From contig CAWFXE010000002.1 in the NCBI GenBank assembly GCA_963819715.1, forward strand, positions 310,001-374,000: a stretch of 64,000 nt of DNA. Direction: 5' to 3'. The notes beneath the pieces were generated by a model. It was not told where the DNA came from and ran no database searches. It saw only the letters and a program-made list of their open reading frames with translations. This document shows positions 1-8,094 of this stretch, piece by piece (within the stretch, counting starts at the first letter, position 1; each line of letters begins with the position of its first letter). Position numbers and translations under genes: made by a program. Source of the DNA: DASUPK01 sp963819715 (lineage in GTDB: Bacteria > Actinomycetota > Thermoleophilia > Solirubrobacterales > 70-9).

Positions 1-1011
1 ACGACCGAGCAGATGCGGGGGGTACTGGCCGACCTGCGCGAGGGGCTCGTGCCCCTGGTCCGCGAGGCCGCCGACAACGGTGGCGCGCAGGCGGAGACCC
101 CCTTCGCCGGCGAGTTCCCCGAGGAGCGCCAGCGCGAGCTGATCGCAGGGCTGATCTCCGAGCTGCCCTTCCCGGAGGACGCGTGGCGCATCGACCCGAC
201 CGAGCACCCCTTCCAGATCTCCATCGGCCGCGGCGACATCCGCCTCACCACCCGCTACGACGAGTCCAACCTGGCGATGGCCCTGTTCAGCGCCATGCAC
301 GAAGCGGGACACGGCCTCTATGAGTCCGGCGTCGACGAGGAGCTGCGACGGACGCCGCTCGGGAAGCCGCGCTCGCTGGGGCTGCACGAGTCGCAGAGCC
401 GCCTCTGGGAGAACTGGGTGGCGCGCAGCCGCTCGTATCTCGAAGGGCATCTACCGGTCCTGCGCGAGCGCTTCCCGGGCAGCTTCGACGAGGTCGAGGG
501 CGAGCAGCTCTACCGCGGCGCGAACCGGGTCGAGCGCTCGCTGATCCGGATCGAGGCCGACGAGGTGACCTACAACCTCCACATCCTGATCCGCTTCGAG
601 CTGGAGCTGGAGATCTTCGAGGGCGGCCTGGAGCTGACTGACCTGCCCGAAGCCTGGAACGCCCGCTACCGGGACTATCTGGGCCTGGAGGTTCCGGACG
701 ACGCCCATGGGGTGCTCCAGGACGTCCATTGGCCGAGCGGCGCCTTCGGCTACTTCCCCACGTACAGCCTCGGCAACGTCATCGCCGGGCAGCTCTGGGA
801 GGCGGCCGGCCGCGATCTCGGCGACCTCGACGCGCGGATCGCCGACGGAGATCTGACCGCCATCGGCGAATGGCTGCGCGACAAGGTCCACCGCCATGGC
901 CGCCGCCTCTCCCCGGCTGAGATCCTCGAGCGCGCCGGCTGCGGCGAGCTCTCGGTGCAGCCGCTGCTCGCCCACCTGAACGATCGGGTCCAGCTCGCTG
1001 TTGGAACGTAG
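1..1011 (+). CDS. M32-family metallocarboxypeptidase, C-terminal part (cut by window start)
   Basis: The frame is open from the first base, so the start lies outside the window; M32 enzymes are about 500 residues and 336 are visible. The zinc motif HEAGH lies at visible residues 100-104, and the downstream HESQSR segment holds the glutamate that is the third metal ligand in this family. The family are cytosolic zinc carboxypeptidases (Taq carboxypeptidase type) that remove C-terminal residues from peptides. The rest of the fold appears complete to the stop. An internal ATG at 13 is possible but unlikely, because the preceding codons continue the family sequence. Confidence 0.93.
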   Translation, partial: TTEQMRGVLADLREGLVPLVREAADNGGAQAETPFAGEFPEERQRELIAGLISELPFPEDAWRIDPTEHPFQISIGRGDIRLTTRYDESNLAMALFSAMHEAGHGLYESGVDEELRRTPLGKPRSLGLHESQSRLWENWVARSRSYLEGHLPVLRERFPGSFDEVEGEQLYRGANRVERSLIRIEADEVTYNLHILIRFELELEIFEGGLELTDLPEAWNARYRDYLGLEVPDDAHGVLQDVHWPSGAFGYFPTYSLGNVIAGQLWEAAGRDLGDLDARIADGDLTAIGEWLRDKVHRHGRRLSPAEILERAGCGELSVQPLLAHLNDRVQLAVGT

Positions 1012-1017
1012 GCAACG

Positions 1018-1045
1018 TTTGCGAAACACAAATTCGCAAATTGCG
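1018..1045. promoter_or_regulatory. Overlapping inverted repeats upstream of hydrolase gene
   Basis: TTTGCGAA (1018-1025) and TTCGCAAA (1033-1040) form perfect 8-bp arms with a 7-nt spacer. A second inverted repeat, CGCAA-A-TTGCG, overlaps at 1035-1045. A -10-like TATGTT follows at 1048-1053. There is no T-run, so a repressor operator fits better than a terminator. The regulator is unknown. Confidence 0.4.
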
Positions 1046-1062
1046 GGTATGTTGGGCGGGAG

Positions 1063-1905
1063 ATGGCCTCGGTAGGGCGGCGAAACGGCATATATGGGGG
1101 CTGGACGCATGCTGGCAGCAACCGCGTCTTCGTGCGGGTCCCGACGGAACTCAAGCGTCAGGCGAACGGGTCCTGGAACGGCTCGAACGGCAACGGCTCG
1201 CACCCGGACATCGAGGCGACGACACCCATCGTCCTCATCCACGGCCTCTCCTCCGGCCGCACCCTGAAGCCGCTGATCCGCGCCCTGGGCTCGCGCAGGC
1301 CCGTCTTCGCTCCCGACCTGCCCGGCTTCGGCATGAGCGACCAGCCGATCCACCCGCTCGACGTCCCCGAACTTGCCGACGCCCTGCGGCGCTGGCTGCT
1401 GGACAACGACCTCTCCCCCGCGATCGTGGTCGGCGTTTCGTTCGGCTGCCAGGTGGCGGTCGACCTGGCCGCCGCCTACCCGGCCGCGGTCGACCGGCTG
1501 GTGCTCGTCGGGCCCACCTTCGACCCGGCGGCGCGATCGACGGCGCGAGTCGCGCTCCGCTGGGCGCGCAACGCCCCCCGCTCCTCTCCCCGGCTGGCGC
1601 CGACCATCGTCCACGACGTCATCGACGCCGGACCGTGGCGCAGCGTACGGACGCTTCGCCGGGCCCTGGATGACCCGATCGAGGACAAGCTTTCCGACAT
1701 CGAGGCGCCGACCCTGGTGGTGCGCCCGGAGCGCGACCACCTCGTCCCCGCCGCGTGGACCGAGCGCGTGGCCGAGCTGATCCCGGACTCGGAGCTGGTC
1801 GTGCTGCCCAAGGCCGCGCACACGATCGGCCCCAAGGCCGCGGCACGCCTGACGGCCCTGCTCGTCCCCTTCGTCGCGGAGTCCGATGGAGCTAAGGCGA
1901 CATAG
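1063..1905 (+). CDS. Alpha/beta hydrolase
   Basis: A 280-residue alpha/beta-hydrolase fold protein. The visible features are the HG oxyanion motif (LIHGLSSG, about residues 58-65), a nucleophile elbow GVSFGC with Ser126, a likely acid Asp225 (ERDHLVP) and His253 (AAHTIG). The substrate cannot be read from sequence. Start ATG 1063 follows GGGCGGGAG, a plausible ribosome binding site. The gene overlaps the next gene by 20 bp, suggesting translational coupling. The first 50 residues are Gly/Asn/Ser-rich and probably form a flexible leader. Confidence 0.85.
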   Translation: MASVGRRNGIYGGWTHAGSNRVFVRVPTELKRQANGSWNGSNGNGSHPDIEATTPIVLIHGLSSGRTLKPLIRALGSRRPVFAPDLPGFGMSDQPIHPLDVPELADALRRWLLDNDLSPAIVVGVSFGCQVAVDLAAAYPAAVDRLVLVGPTFDPAARSTARVALRWARNAPRSSPRLAPTIVHDVIDAGPWRSVRTLRRALDDPIEDKLSDIEAPTLVVRPERDHLVPAAWTERVAELIPDSELVVLPKAAHTIGPKAAARLTALLVPFVAESDGAKAT

Positions 1906-2371
1906 GAGCTGGATCCGCGCGGGCCTGATCTACCTGGCGATCACGATCGGGTGGGTGTCGGTCTGGATCCTGATCGCCCCGAAGGGCTTCTACGACACCT
2001 TCCCGGGCGGCGGCAACCACTGGGTCTCGGCGCTGCCCCCGTTCAACGAGCACCTGGAACGGGACTTCGGCGCGACCGGCCTCGGCCTGGCGGTCCTCGC
2101 CTCCCTGTCCGCGCTCTGGATGGAGCGGCGCCTGGTGCAGGCGGCCGCCATCGTCCTGCTCGTCGCCGGGATCCCCCACTTGGCCTATCACGCGACCACC
2201 ACCAACAACTACTCGACCAAGGACAACATCGGCTCGCTCATCGGCCTCGGGCTCGACGTGCTCCTGCCGCTCGCGATCCTTTACTTGGCGAGCGACGGCG
2301 CCCAGGCGGGGGCGGCCGACTCGATCCGCAGGCCGGCGCGAAGCGCGGCGACGCAATCGGGATCGAACTGA
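1886..2371 (+). CDS. Small integral membrane protein (four predicted helices)
   Basis: 161 residues with about four hydrophobic segments (near residues 12-32, 64-80, 85-100 and 113-135) and a hydrophilic Ala/Ser/Arg-rich tail. I recognise no family. It starts inside the upstream hydrolase gene (20-bp overlap), so the two are probably co-translated. Its 3' end overlaps the convergent GGDEF/HD-GYP gene by 91 bp, so its last 30 codons are antisense to that gene. Confidence 0.72.
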   Translation: MELRRHRSWIRAGLIYLAITIGWVSVWILIAPKGFYDTFPGGGNHWVSALPPFNEHLERDFGATGLGLAVLASLSALWMERRLVQAAAIVLLVAGIPHLAYHATTTNNYSTKDNIGSLIGLGLDVLLPLAILYLASDGAQAGAADSIRRPARSAATQSGSN

Positions 2372-4065
2372 CTGCCTGAGTTCGCCTCGAGTTCCTCCAG
2401 GGCCTCGCTCTCCGATCGGCCCTCGCGATACGGGCGATCCGAGATCATCGCCTCGAAGGCGTCGGCAACACCGATGATCCGGGACTCGACGGGGATCTCG
2501 TCGCCTCGCAGGGCGTCTGGGTAGCCGCCGCCGTCGGGGCGCTCGTGGTGGTGGCGGACCCAGCCCGCCTCCTCATTGAGATCGGCCGAGCGCATGATCC
2601 CCTCACCGACCACCGGGTGCTCCTTGATCGTCTCGTACTCGCTGTCGGTCAGGCCACTCGGCTTGCTGAGGATCGCGTCCGGCGTCCCGATCTTCCCCAC
2701 GTCGTGGAGCAGCCCGGCGATCCGCAGCTTCGAAAGGCGGTCGGGCTCCAGGCCAAGCTGGGCGCCGATGACCACGCAGAGGTTCGAGACCGTCTCGCTG
2801 TGGCTGCGCGTGTAGCTGTCCTTGGCGTCGACGGCCCGGGCCAGGGCCGTGGAGAGAACCTGCAGCTGATGATCGTCGGCCGGGACCGCCTCGCCCTCGA
2901 TCGTCCCGTCGAGCTCAGCCGAGTAGACGATCACCTGCCGGTTCGTGCGCTTCGCATTGATCAGGGCGAGGTCGGCGTGTCGCACCAGGTCGAAGGCGCC
3001 TTCCAGCGGCCGCGCCTCGGCGACCCCGACGGCGACGTCCACCTCCTCGCCCCAAGCCCTCAGCTCCGCGCGGATCCGCTCGCCGGCGCTGAATCCCGTC
3101 CAGGCGCCAACGCCGCGGAGAAGCGCGGCGAACTCGTCGCCTCCGACGCGATAGGCCGCGTGCGGCGGCTCAGCCGATCGCGACAGGGCGTCCGCCACCT
3201 GCCGCAACAGCCGGTCCCCGACCTGATGGCCCTTGGAGTCGTTGACTCGCTTCAGGCCCTTCACGTCGACGCTGACCAGACAGAGAGGTGCGTTGGTGCG
3301 GCCCGCCTCCGCGATGGCGGCGGCGAGATCCTGCTCGAAGGCGCGGTGATTTCGGAGCCCGGTCAGCGAGTCGGTGCGGGCAGCGTGCTCGAGCAGCTTG
3401 ACCTCCGCCCTCGCCTCGGCCTCGGATCGCTGGCTGCGGCGCCCTGCTCGCGCCAGAGCGAGGAGGGCGACTCCCGCGATCACGAACGCGATCGGCAGGA
3501 TGAACAGCACCGTCTCGGAGGCATCCTCCGTCTTGGCGCTGGTTCGATCGGCCTCCACGGCGTTCCTCTCGGTGATCACCGCGGCGGTGCCGGCGAGGCC
3601 GGCCGCGACCTGTCGAAGCCGGTTTGCGTTGATCCGCCGGGCCCGCTCTTCGCGGCCAAAATCCCTCGCAGTGAAGTACCGGTTCGTCGTGCTCAGGAAA
3701 CGCTGATAGATCGCGGAGAGCCGGGCGGCGTCGGCCATGTCCCGGGGCTCCTCGTCTCGGCCGGCTAGGAGGTCCTTGACGGCCCGGGTCTCGCCGATGA
3801 ACTGGTACCGGATGCCGGGTCGCATTCGGTAGTCCTGGACGAGGAGCTCCTGGCGCTGGACCAGGCCGCTGATCCTGCCGAAGTCATGCGCGGCGTTGCC
3901 GGCGGCGCGGTTTCTTTCGACCTGATGCTCCGTGCGTAGCCCGAGCGTGACCGCGGTGCCCGCGAGCAGGGCGAACACGGCCGCGGCCGCGAGCAGCGCG
4001 CGGCGTGCGCCGGAGCCCGCGCGCCGGTCGTTGCGGGCCCCCCCGGTTTCCTGCCCAAGGACCAT
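2281..4065 (-). CDS. Membrane GGDEF / HD-GYP cyclic-di-GMP signalling protein
   Basis: 594 residues. TM helices lie near 24-42 and 187-206 and flank a periplasmic, mostly helical sensor of about 140 residues. A GGDEF domain follows, with an intact GGDEF signature at 308-312 and no RxxD inhibitory site just upstream. The C-terminal HD-GYP domain has His454-Asp455 (LLHDVGKIG) and HHERPDGGGYP near 506-516. GGDEF domains make c-di-GMP and HD-GYP domains hydrolyse it; both sites look usable, so the net activity is unclear. The last 91 bp overlap the convergent membrane-protein gene. Confidence 0.92.
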   Translation of the reverse strand: MVLGQETGGARNDRRAGSGARRALLAAAAVFALLAGTAVTLGLRTEHQVERNRAAGNAAHDFGRISGLVQRQELLVQDYRMRPGIRYQFIGETRAVKDLLAGRDEEPRDMADAARLSAIYQRFLSTTNRYFTARDFGREERARRINANRLRQVAAGLAGTAAVITERNAVEADRTSAKTEDASETVLFILPIAFVIAGVALLALARAGRRSQRSEAEARAEVKLLEHAARTDSLTGLRNHRAFEQDLAAAIAEAGRTNAPLCLVSVDVKGLKRVNDSKGHQVGDRLLRQVADALSRSAEPPHAAYRVGGDEFAALLRGVGAWTGFSAGERIRAELRAWGEEVDVAVGVAEARPLEGAFDLVRHADLALINAKRTNRQVIVYSAELDGTIEGEAVPADDHQLQVLSTALARAVDAKDSYTRSHSETVSNLCVVIGAQLGLEPDRLSKLRIAGLLHDVGKIGTPDAILSKPSGLTDSEYETIKEHPVVGEGIMRSADLNEEAGWVRHHHERPDGGGYPDALRGDEIPVESRIIGVADAFEAMISDRPYREGRSESEALEELEANSGSQFDPDCVAALRAGLRIESAAPAWAPSLAK

Positions 4066-4103
4066 GCGCGAATAATCGGCATTTTGGGCTTCCTTCGCAT
4101 CAG

Positions 4104-4109
4104 TAGATT
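4104..4109 (+). promoter_or_regulatory. Probable -10 box (TAGATT) of leaderless LLM oxidoreductase gene
   Basis: TAGATT ends 6 nt before the GTG start at 4116 and no Shine-Dalgarno sequence lies between them. This is the usual geometry for a leaderless actinobacterial mRNA. Confidence 0.45.
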
Positions 4110-4115
4110 CCCGTC

Positions 4116-4967
4116 GTGGACTTCGGGGTCTCCTACTTCCCCACGGACGAGGCGGTCGAGCCCGCGGTGCTTGGCCAGATGGTCGAGGAGCGCGGCTTCG
4201 AGTCCCTGTTCGTCACCGAGCACACGCACATTCCAGCGACCCGCGAGACGCCCTATCCGGCCGGCGGTGAGCTGCCTCGCGAGTACTTCCGGATCTACGA
4301 CCCCTTCGTCGCCCTGGCCACCGCGGCGCAGGCAACGGAGCGCATCAGGGTCGGCACCGCGATCTGCCTGCTGGTTGAGCGCGACCCGATCGAGACCGCC
4401 AAGGAGGTCGCCTCCCTCGACCGGCTCTCCGGCGGGCGGATGATCTTCGGCGTCGGCGCCGGTTGGAACCTCGAGGAGATGCGGAACCACGGCACGGACC
4501 CGAAGAGGCGCTTCGCGATCCTGCGCGAGCGGGTCGAGGCCTGCAAGGAGATGTGGACCAAGGAGGAGGCCAGCTACCACGGCGAGTTCGTCGACTTCGA
4601 CCGCATCGTCAGCCGCCCGGCCCCGCTCCAGCAGCCGCATCCGCCGGTCCTGGTCGGCGGCAACGGCCCCAACGTGCTCAAGCGGGTTCTCGCCTACGGC
4701 GACGGCTGGTTCCCGAATCGGATCCCGCCCGACGAGGGGATGATTTCGCGAGTCGAGGAGCTCCAGCGGCTCGGCGAGGAGGCGGGCCGCGGCCGCATCC
4801 CGGTGACGCTGCAGATCCCCCCGCGCGACCTCGACGTGCTGCGGCGCTACGAGGAGGCGGGCGTGACTCGGGTCGTCCACATGCTCCGCCCGGGCGACGC
4901 CGCCGACGCCGGCAGCGCGGAGCGCAAGCTCGACGAGTGGACTGAGCGCATCCAGGCCTACCGATAG
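4116..4967 (+). CDS. LLM-class F420-dependent oxidoreductase
   Basis: 283 residues of the bacterial-luciferase-like TIM barrel. The N-terminal strand MDFGVSYFPT, the SLFVTEHTHIP segment and the late barrel motifs (SGGRMIFGVGAGWN, and PHPPVLVGGNG) are typical of Mycobacterium-type F420-dependent LLM enzymes, which move hydride between F420H2 and an organic substrate. The substrate is unknown. The GTG start follows a TAGATT box by 6 nt. The next gene starts 12 nt downstream. I see the F420 assignment as family inference; FMN use is the alternative. Confidence 0.88.
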   Translation: MDFGVSYFPTDEAVEPAVLGQMVEERGFESLFVTEHTHIPATRETPYPAGGELPREYFRIYDPFVALATAAQATERIRVGTAICLLVERDPIETAKEVASLDRLSGGRMIFGVGAGWNLEEMRNHGTDPKRRFAILRERVEACKEMWTKEEASYHGEFVDFDRIVSRPAPLQQPHPPVLVGGNGPNVLKRVLAYGDGWFPNRIPPDEGMISRVEELQRLGEEAGRGRIPVTLQIPPRDLDVLRRYEEAGVTRVVHMLRPGDAADAGSAERKLDEWTERIQAYR

Positions 4968-4979
4968 AGTCGCGCGCCG

Positions 4980-5378
4980 ATGTACCACGCGCTCCTATTC
5001 CTGCACGTGCTGTCGGCCTTCCTCATGGTCAGCGGCGTGGTGATCTTCTCCGCGTTCGTGCTCGGCAGTCCGGTCACCCGTCCGCTCAAGCTGACGGCCG
5101 AGATCCTCTGGGGAGTCGGCGGGGTGGGAACGATCGTTTTCGGCATCTGGCTCGCCCTGAACCGCCCCGAGTACGGCATCCTGGACGGCTGGATCATCGC
5201 CGCCGTGGTCCTCTGGATCCTGGCGAACGGCGCGGGCGCGCAGGTCAGCCGGGCGATCAAGCCGACCGCCGACGAATCTCCCGCGGCCTTAGATCGCCGC
5301 ACGAAGTTCTCCCACTGGATGCGAGTCCTCTGGACGGTGCTGCTGCTCATCGACATGGTCTGGAAGCCGTGGGCATGA
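4980..5378 (+). CDS. DUF2269-like integral membrane protein
   Basis: 132 residues with four predicted membrane helices (near 4-26, 43-60, 70-88 and 113-129). The first helix carries LHVLSAFLMVSGVV, typical of small four-helix proteins of the DUF2269 type. The function is unknown. The stop codon overlaps the next start (ATGA at 5375-5378), so the two membrane proteins are very likely co-translated and may act as a pair. Confidence 0.75.
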   Translation: MYHALLFLHVLSAFLMVSGVVIFSAFVLGSPVTRPLKLTAEILWGVGGVGTIVFGIWLALNRPEYGILDGWIIAAVVLWILANGAGAQVSRAIKPTADESPAALDRRTKFSHWMRVLWTVLLLIDMVWKPWA

Positions 5379-5839
5379 ACGCAATCGCTCTCATCCGCCC
5401 CGACGGCTGGGACCTGCCGCTGTTCGTCCACATCCTCGGCGCGATGGTCCTGGTGGGCGCGGTCACCCTGTCGGCGATCTCGCTGATCGCGGCATGGCGA
5501 AGCGGGTCGGCGCCGCTGACCAGGCTCGGATTCATGAGCCTCTTCTACGGAGCCATCCCGGGCTACATCGTCATGCGCGGTGGCGCCCAGTGGATCGCCC
5601 ACAAGGAGGGACTGGAGGACTCCGACCTGAGCTGGATCGGCATCGGCTTCGGCGTCTCGGACATGGGCTTCCTGCTGCTCGTCGTCTCACTCGTGATCGG
5701 CGGGATCACGGTCCGCAGGATCAACCGAGGCGAGGGCGGGACGCCGAGCGTCTCGGCCCGGATCGCCACCGGCCTGATCTCGCTCTTCCTGATCGCCTGC
5801 CTCGTCGCCGTCTGGGCGATGACGGTCAAACCGACCTAG
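5375..5839 (+). CDS. Small integral membrane protein, partner of upstream gene
   Basis: 154 residues with about four membrane helices. The N-terminal LPLFVHILGAMVLVGAVTL resembles the upstream neighbour, suggesting related four-helix proteins. I chose ATG 5375 because it overlaps the upstream stop in an ATGA; a GTG two codons earlier is possible. A charged loop (GGAQWIAHKEGLEDSDLSW) lies between helices 2 and 3. No enzymatic motif is visible. Confidence 0.75.
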   Translation: MNAIALIRPDGWDLPLFVHILGAMVLVGAVTLSAISLIAAWRSGSAPLTRLGFMSLFYGAIPGYIVMRGGAQWIAHKEGLEDSDLSWIGIGFGVSDMGFLLLVVSLVIGGITVRRINRGEGGTPSVSARIATGLISLFLIACLVAVWAMTVKPT

Positions 5840-5860
5840 CGCATCTATCCTGGCCTGGTC

Positions 5861-6139
5861 ATGGAGCGAGCCGCCTGGACCGACGAACGCCTCGACGATC
5901 TGGCCGAAGCTGTCCGCTCGGGATTCGCTCGCACGGATCAGGACCTCCGGGAACTGCGTGTTGAGACACGCAGCGAGTTCAGCGATCTGCGGACCGAGAT
6001 GCACACTGAGTTCGCCACTGTTCGCGGTGAATTCTCATCCCTTCGGGGCGAGATCGACGCCCTTCGCCTCACCCTCTTCCGCGTCGGCGGCGCAGGATTC
6101 CTCGGCATCATTGCCGCGATCCTCGCCCGCGGCGTTTAG
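5861..6139 (+). CDS. Small coiled-coil protein with C-terminal membrane helix
   Basis: 92 residues. Residues 8-70 form heptad-like repeats rich in Glu, Arg, Asp and Leu (DDLAEAVRSGF, LRELRVETRSEF, LRTEMHTEF), predicting a coiled coil. Residues 72-90 (LFRVGGAGFLGIIAAILARGV) form one membrane segment. Such tail-anchored proteins are common in actinobacteria, and their function is generally unknown. TATCCT (5846-5851) ends 9 nt before the ATG and no ribosome binding site is visible. Confidence 0.7.
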   Translation: MERAAWTDERLDDLAEAVRSGFARTDQDLRELRVETRSEFSDLRTEMHTEFATVRGEFSSLRGEIDALRLTLFRVGGAGFLGIIAAILARGV

Positions 6140-6265
6140 CCGCACGTCGGTCTTGACGGAGGTCTTGACCTCCTCGGACCAGGTGATCGCCTCGCCGGAG
6201 AGCTTCAGCAGCTGGATCTCCTGGGCCAGGTCGGCCAGGAAGACCTCGGGCGCCGGGCATCGCCC
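6140..6265. other. Intergenic stretch with a palindrome and a possible coding remnant
   Basis: Holds a near-palindrome GGAGGTC-TT-GACCTCC (6158-6173). On the minus strand a stop-free frame reads like protein (EVFLADLAQEIQLLK, then SGEAITWSEEVKTSV) but has no start and no family I recognise. It may be the tail of a deleted gene between the coiled-coil gene and the TetR gene, or chance coding in GC-rich DNA. Confidence 0.25.
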
Positions 6266-6889
6266 TCATCCCCGCACGCCTTCGAGCATGCCGGCGCCGA
6301 AGCCGGTGAGGCGTTTGCGCCCGTAGCGCGTCGGCTCGTTCAGGTGCCGCCGGGCTCCTTCCATGGCCAGCAGGAGGATGGTCTCCACCAGGAGCTCCAG
6401 GTCGGCAATCGGGACCGCGAGCCGCTCGATCCCCGAACGGACCGTCGACTCGACTCGCTGGTGAACCCTGCCGCTACGCCGTTCGACCCGCTCGCGAACC
6501 GGCCGCGGGAGCGCGTCCGCCGGCTCAAGGCTCAGCCTCCAGCCGTCGGGGTTCCCCTCGACGGCGCGCAGCAGTGCGTCGAATCCGTGGACCAGGAGCT
6601 CGACGGGGTCGGCATCCTCGGCGGGCGTCGGCAACAGCTCGTCCAGCTGGAGCAGGGCCCTGGCCTCCTCCCGCTCGATCAGCGCGTCCATCAGGTCGGG
6701 GAGTGAGCCGAAGGCGTCGTAGACGACCGGCTTCGCGACTCCGCCGCGCCGTGCGATGCCCTCCATCGAGACCGCCTCGTAGCCAAGCTCGGCGATCAGG
6801 GCGACGGTTACGTCGAGCAGCTGCTCGCGACGCTCGTTCGGGGGCATCCGGCGCGCATACCTGCGCGGCTTCGCCGAGGTCTCTGCCAT
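6266..6889 (-). CDS. TetR-family transcriptional regulator
   Basis: 207 residues. The N-terminal helix-turn-helix (about residues 20-65) reads RREQLLDVTVALIAELGYEA, then GGVAKPVVYDAFGS, the TetR recognition-helix pattern. The C-terminal 130 residues are a helical ligand-binding domain of unknown specificity. It lies 21 bp downstream of another TetR gene on the same strand; the gap contains CTAC-N6-GTAG, related to the tandem operator farther upstream. The two regulators may be co-transcribed and cross-regulate. Confidence 0.9.
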   Translation of the reverse strand: MAETSAKPRRYARRMPPNERREQLLDVTVALIAELGYEAVSMEGIARRGGVAKPVVYDAFGSLPDLMDALIEREEARALLQLDELLPTPAEDADPVELLVHGFDALLRAVEGNPDGWRLSLEPADALPRPVRERVERRSGRVHQRVESTVRSGIERLAVPIADLELLVETILLLAMEGARRHLNEPTRYGRKRLTGFGAGMLEGVRG

Positions 6890-6892
6890 TTC

Positions 6893-6906
6893 CTACGCGA
6901 CCGTAG
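6893..6906. promoter_or_regulatory. Single CTAC-N6-GTAG palindrome between two TetR genes
   Basis: CTACGCGACCGTAG sits in the 21-bp gap upstream of the 6266-6889 TetR gene and is preceded by TTTC, as are the two tandem operators at 7558 and 18634. It looks like a degenerate single copy of the same operator family. Confidence 0.4.
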
Positions 6907-6910
6907 CTGG

Positions 6911-7558
6911 TCAGGCGGCGGACTGCGCGTCCGCGGCGAGGCGGCCCAGCTCACGACCGAGCGTCTCCGCCGTCCAGCCGTCCTGGCCGGAGAGCAACAG
7001 TCGGGCGCCGGCCTCGGCCAGCCCCGCGATCGCGTTGCCGAGCAGGCGCGCCTTCTTCTCGTTGGCTACTCGCCCGCCCCCGCTCGCGTCGAGCCAGCGC
7101 TTGGCGAGCAGGCTCATGGCATCGACCTGGGCCTGGCGGCCGCGCTGGATCCGGCGGGCGACCGCGGCATTGCCGCCGCCCTCGCCGAGGAAGATCAGCT
7201 TGTAGACCTCGGGTGAGTCCCCGACCGCCCGCAGGAACCCGGTGAAGCCTTCGATCAAAGTCGTCTCGGGATCGGAGAGGTCGGCGTTCTCGAAGGCGCC
7301 CTGGATCTCCGCCAAGATCCGCTCCTCCTCGCGGGCGAGCAGCGCGCGGAAGAGATCGTCCTTCGACTCGAAGGCGGCGTAGACGACCGGCTTGGTCACC
7401 CCGGCTTGATCGGCGACAGCCTGCATCGAGGTGCCGTCGTAGCCGCGGTCGAGGAACAGGCGAAGCGCGGCGTCGAGGAGCTCCGGGCGGCGTCGCTCGG
7501 GGCCCAGGTGGGCGGCGCGCTTGCGAGGCTGGGTCGAGGCGTTTGTCCTGGTAGCCAT
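6911..7558 (-). CDS. TetR-family transcriptional regulator, candidate lipid-gene repressor
   Basis: 215 residues. The helix-turn-helix spans about residues 26-70 (RRPELLDAALRLFLDRGYDG, then AGVTKPVVYAAFESK). The C-terminal domain is helical. It is transcribed divergently from the SCP2 gene, and the 59-bp gap is almost filled by a tandem palindrome (7562-7594) that abuts this gene's start codon, the standard arrangement for an autoregulated TetR repressor. The same tandem element precedes an acyl-CoA dehydrogenase gene 11 kb away, so I infer a small lipid-related regulon. Ligand unknown. Confidence 0.92.
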   Translation of the reverse strand: MATRTNASTQPRKRAAHLGPERRRPELLDAALRLFLDRGYDGTSMQAVADQAGVTKPVVYAAFESKDDLFRALLAREEERILAEIQGAFENADLSDPETTLIEGFTGFLRAVGDSPEVYKLIFLGEGGGNAAVARRIQRGRQAQVDAMSLLAKRWLDASGGGRVANEKKARLLGNAIAGLAEAGARLLLSGQDGWTAETLGRELGRLAADAQSAA

Positions 7559-7597
7559 TTCCTACCTATGGTAGCTTTTTCCTACTCCAGGTAGCAA
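7558..7597. promoter_or_regulatory. Tandem TetR-type operator between TetR and SCP2 genes
   Basis: Two palindromes of form CTACY-N3-GGTAG, at 7562-7574 (CTACC-TAT-GGTAG, perfect) and 7582-7594 (CTACT-CCA-GGTAG), with centres exactly 20 bp apart. It overlaps the TetR start codon and lies just upstream of the SCP2 ribosome binding site. The 40-bp element matches 33 of 40 positions of 18634-18673 without gaps. Confidence 0.7.
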
Positions 7598-7617
7598 CCA
7601 TACATGGGAGGTATGAC

Positions 7618-8091
7618 ATGGCAGACGAGATCACCATGGCCAACGCCGATCTCGCAGACTTCAAACCCGAACAGTTCGCCGAGCTGATCGCCGGAGCATC
7701 CGACGAGCAGCTCTCGGAGATCATCCACGGCCCCCTGCGCAAGCAGGTCCTCGACGAGATCTTCGGTCGCATGGCCGACCACGTCGAGCCCGCCCAGATC
7801 GAGGGCCTCGACACGGTCGTTCACTTCAAGATCCTCGACCGTCCCGAGGACCAGGGCGGCGGCTACAACCACTACGAGGTGATCTTCGCCGACGGTGCCT
7901 GCCGCGCCGGCGACTCCCCGGAACACGACCCAAACGTCACGATCAAGGTGAGCGGCGTCCAGTTCCTCAAGCTGGCCGGCAATAGGGCCTCGGGCCCGAC
8001 GCTCTTCTTGACCGGCAAGCTGAAGCTCGAGGGCGACGTGATGCTCGCCAGTCGCCTGACCAGCTTTTTCAGGATTCCGAGCGCCGGCTGA
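7618..8091 (+). CDS. SCP2 sterol-binding-domain protein
   Basis: 157 residues. The middle and C-terminal parts show the SCP2 fold pattern: VVHFKILDRP, GYNHYEVIFADGACRAGDS, DPNVTIKVSGVQFLKLAGNR, and a final FLTGKLKLEGDVMLASRL strand-helix. SCP2 domains bind sterols, fatty acids or acyl-CoA in a hydrophobic cleft. A ribosome binding site (GGGAGG) precedes ATG 7618. Control by the adjacent TetR gene is suggested by the tandem operator. With the acyl-CoA dehydrogenase under the same element, a role in lipid or sterol handling is likely. Confidence 0.85.
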   Translation: MADEITMANADLADFKPEQFAELIAGASDEQLSEIIHGPLRKQVLDEIFGRMADHVEPAQIEGLDTVVHFKILDRPEDQGGGYNHYEVIFADGACRAGDSPEHDPNVTIKVSGVQFLKLAGNRASGPTLFLTGKLKLEGDVMLASRLTSFFRIPSAG

Positions 8092-8094
8092 CGC

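Noticed and set aside
451..1821. Long minus-strand open frame across the M32 and hydrolase genes
   Set aside because: Arg/Gly/Val-rich shadow of two well-supported plus-strand genes, with no recognisable family.
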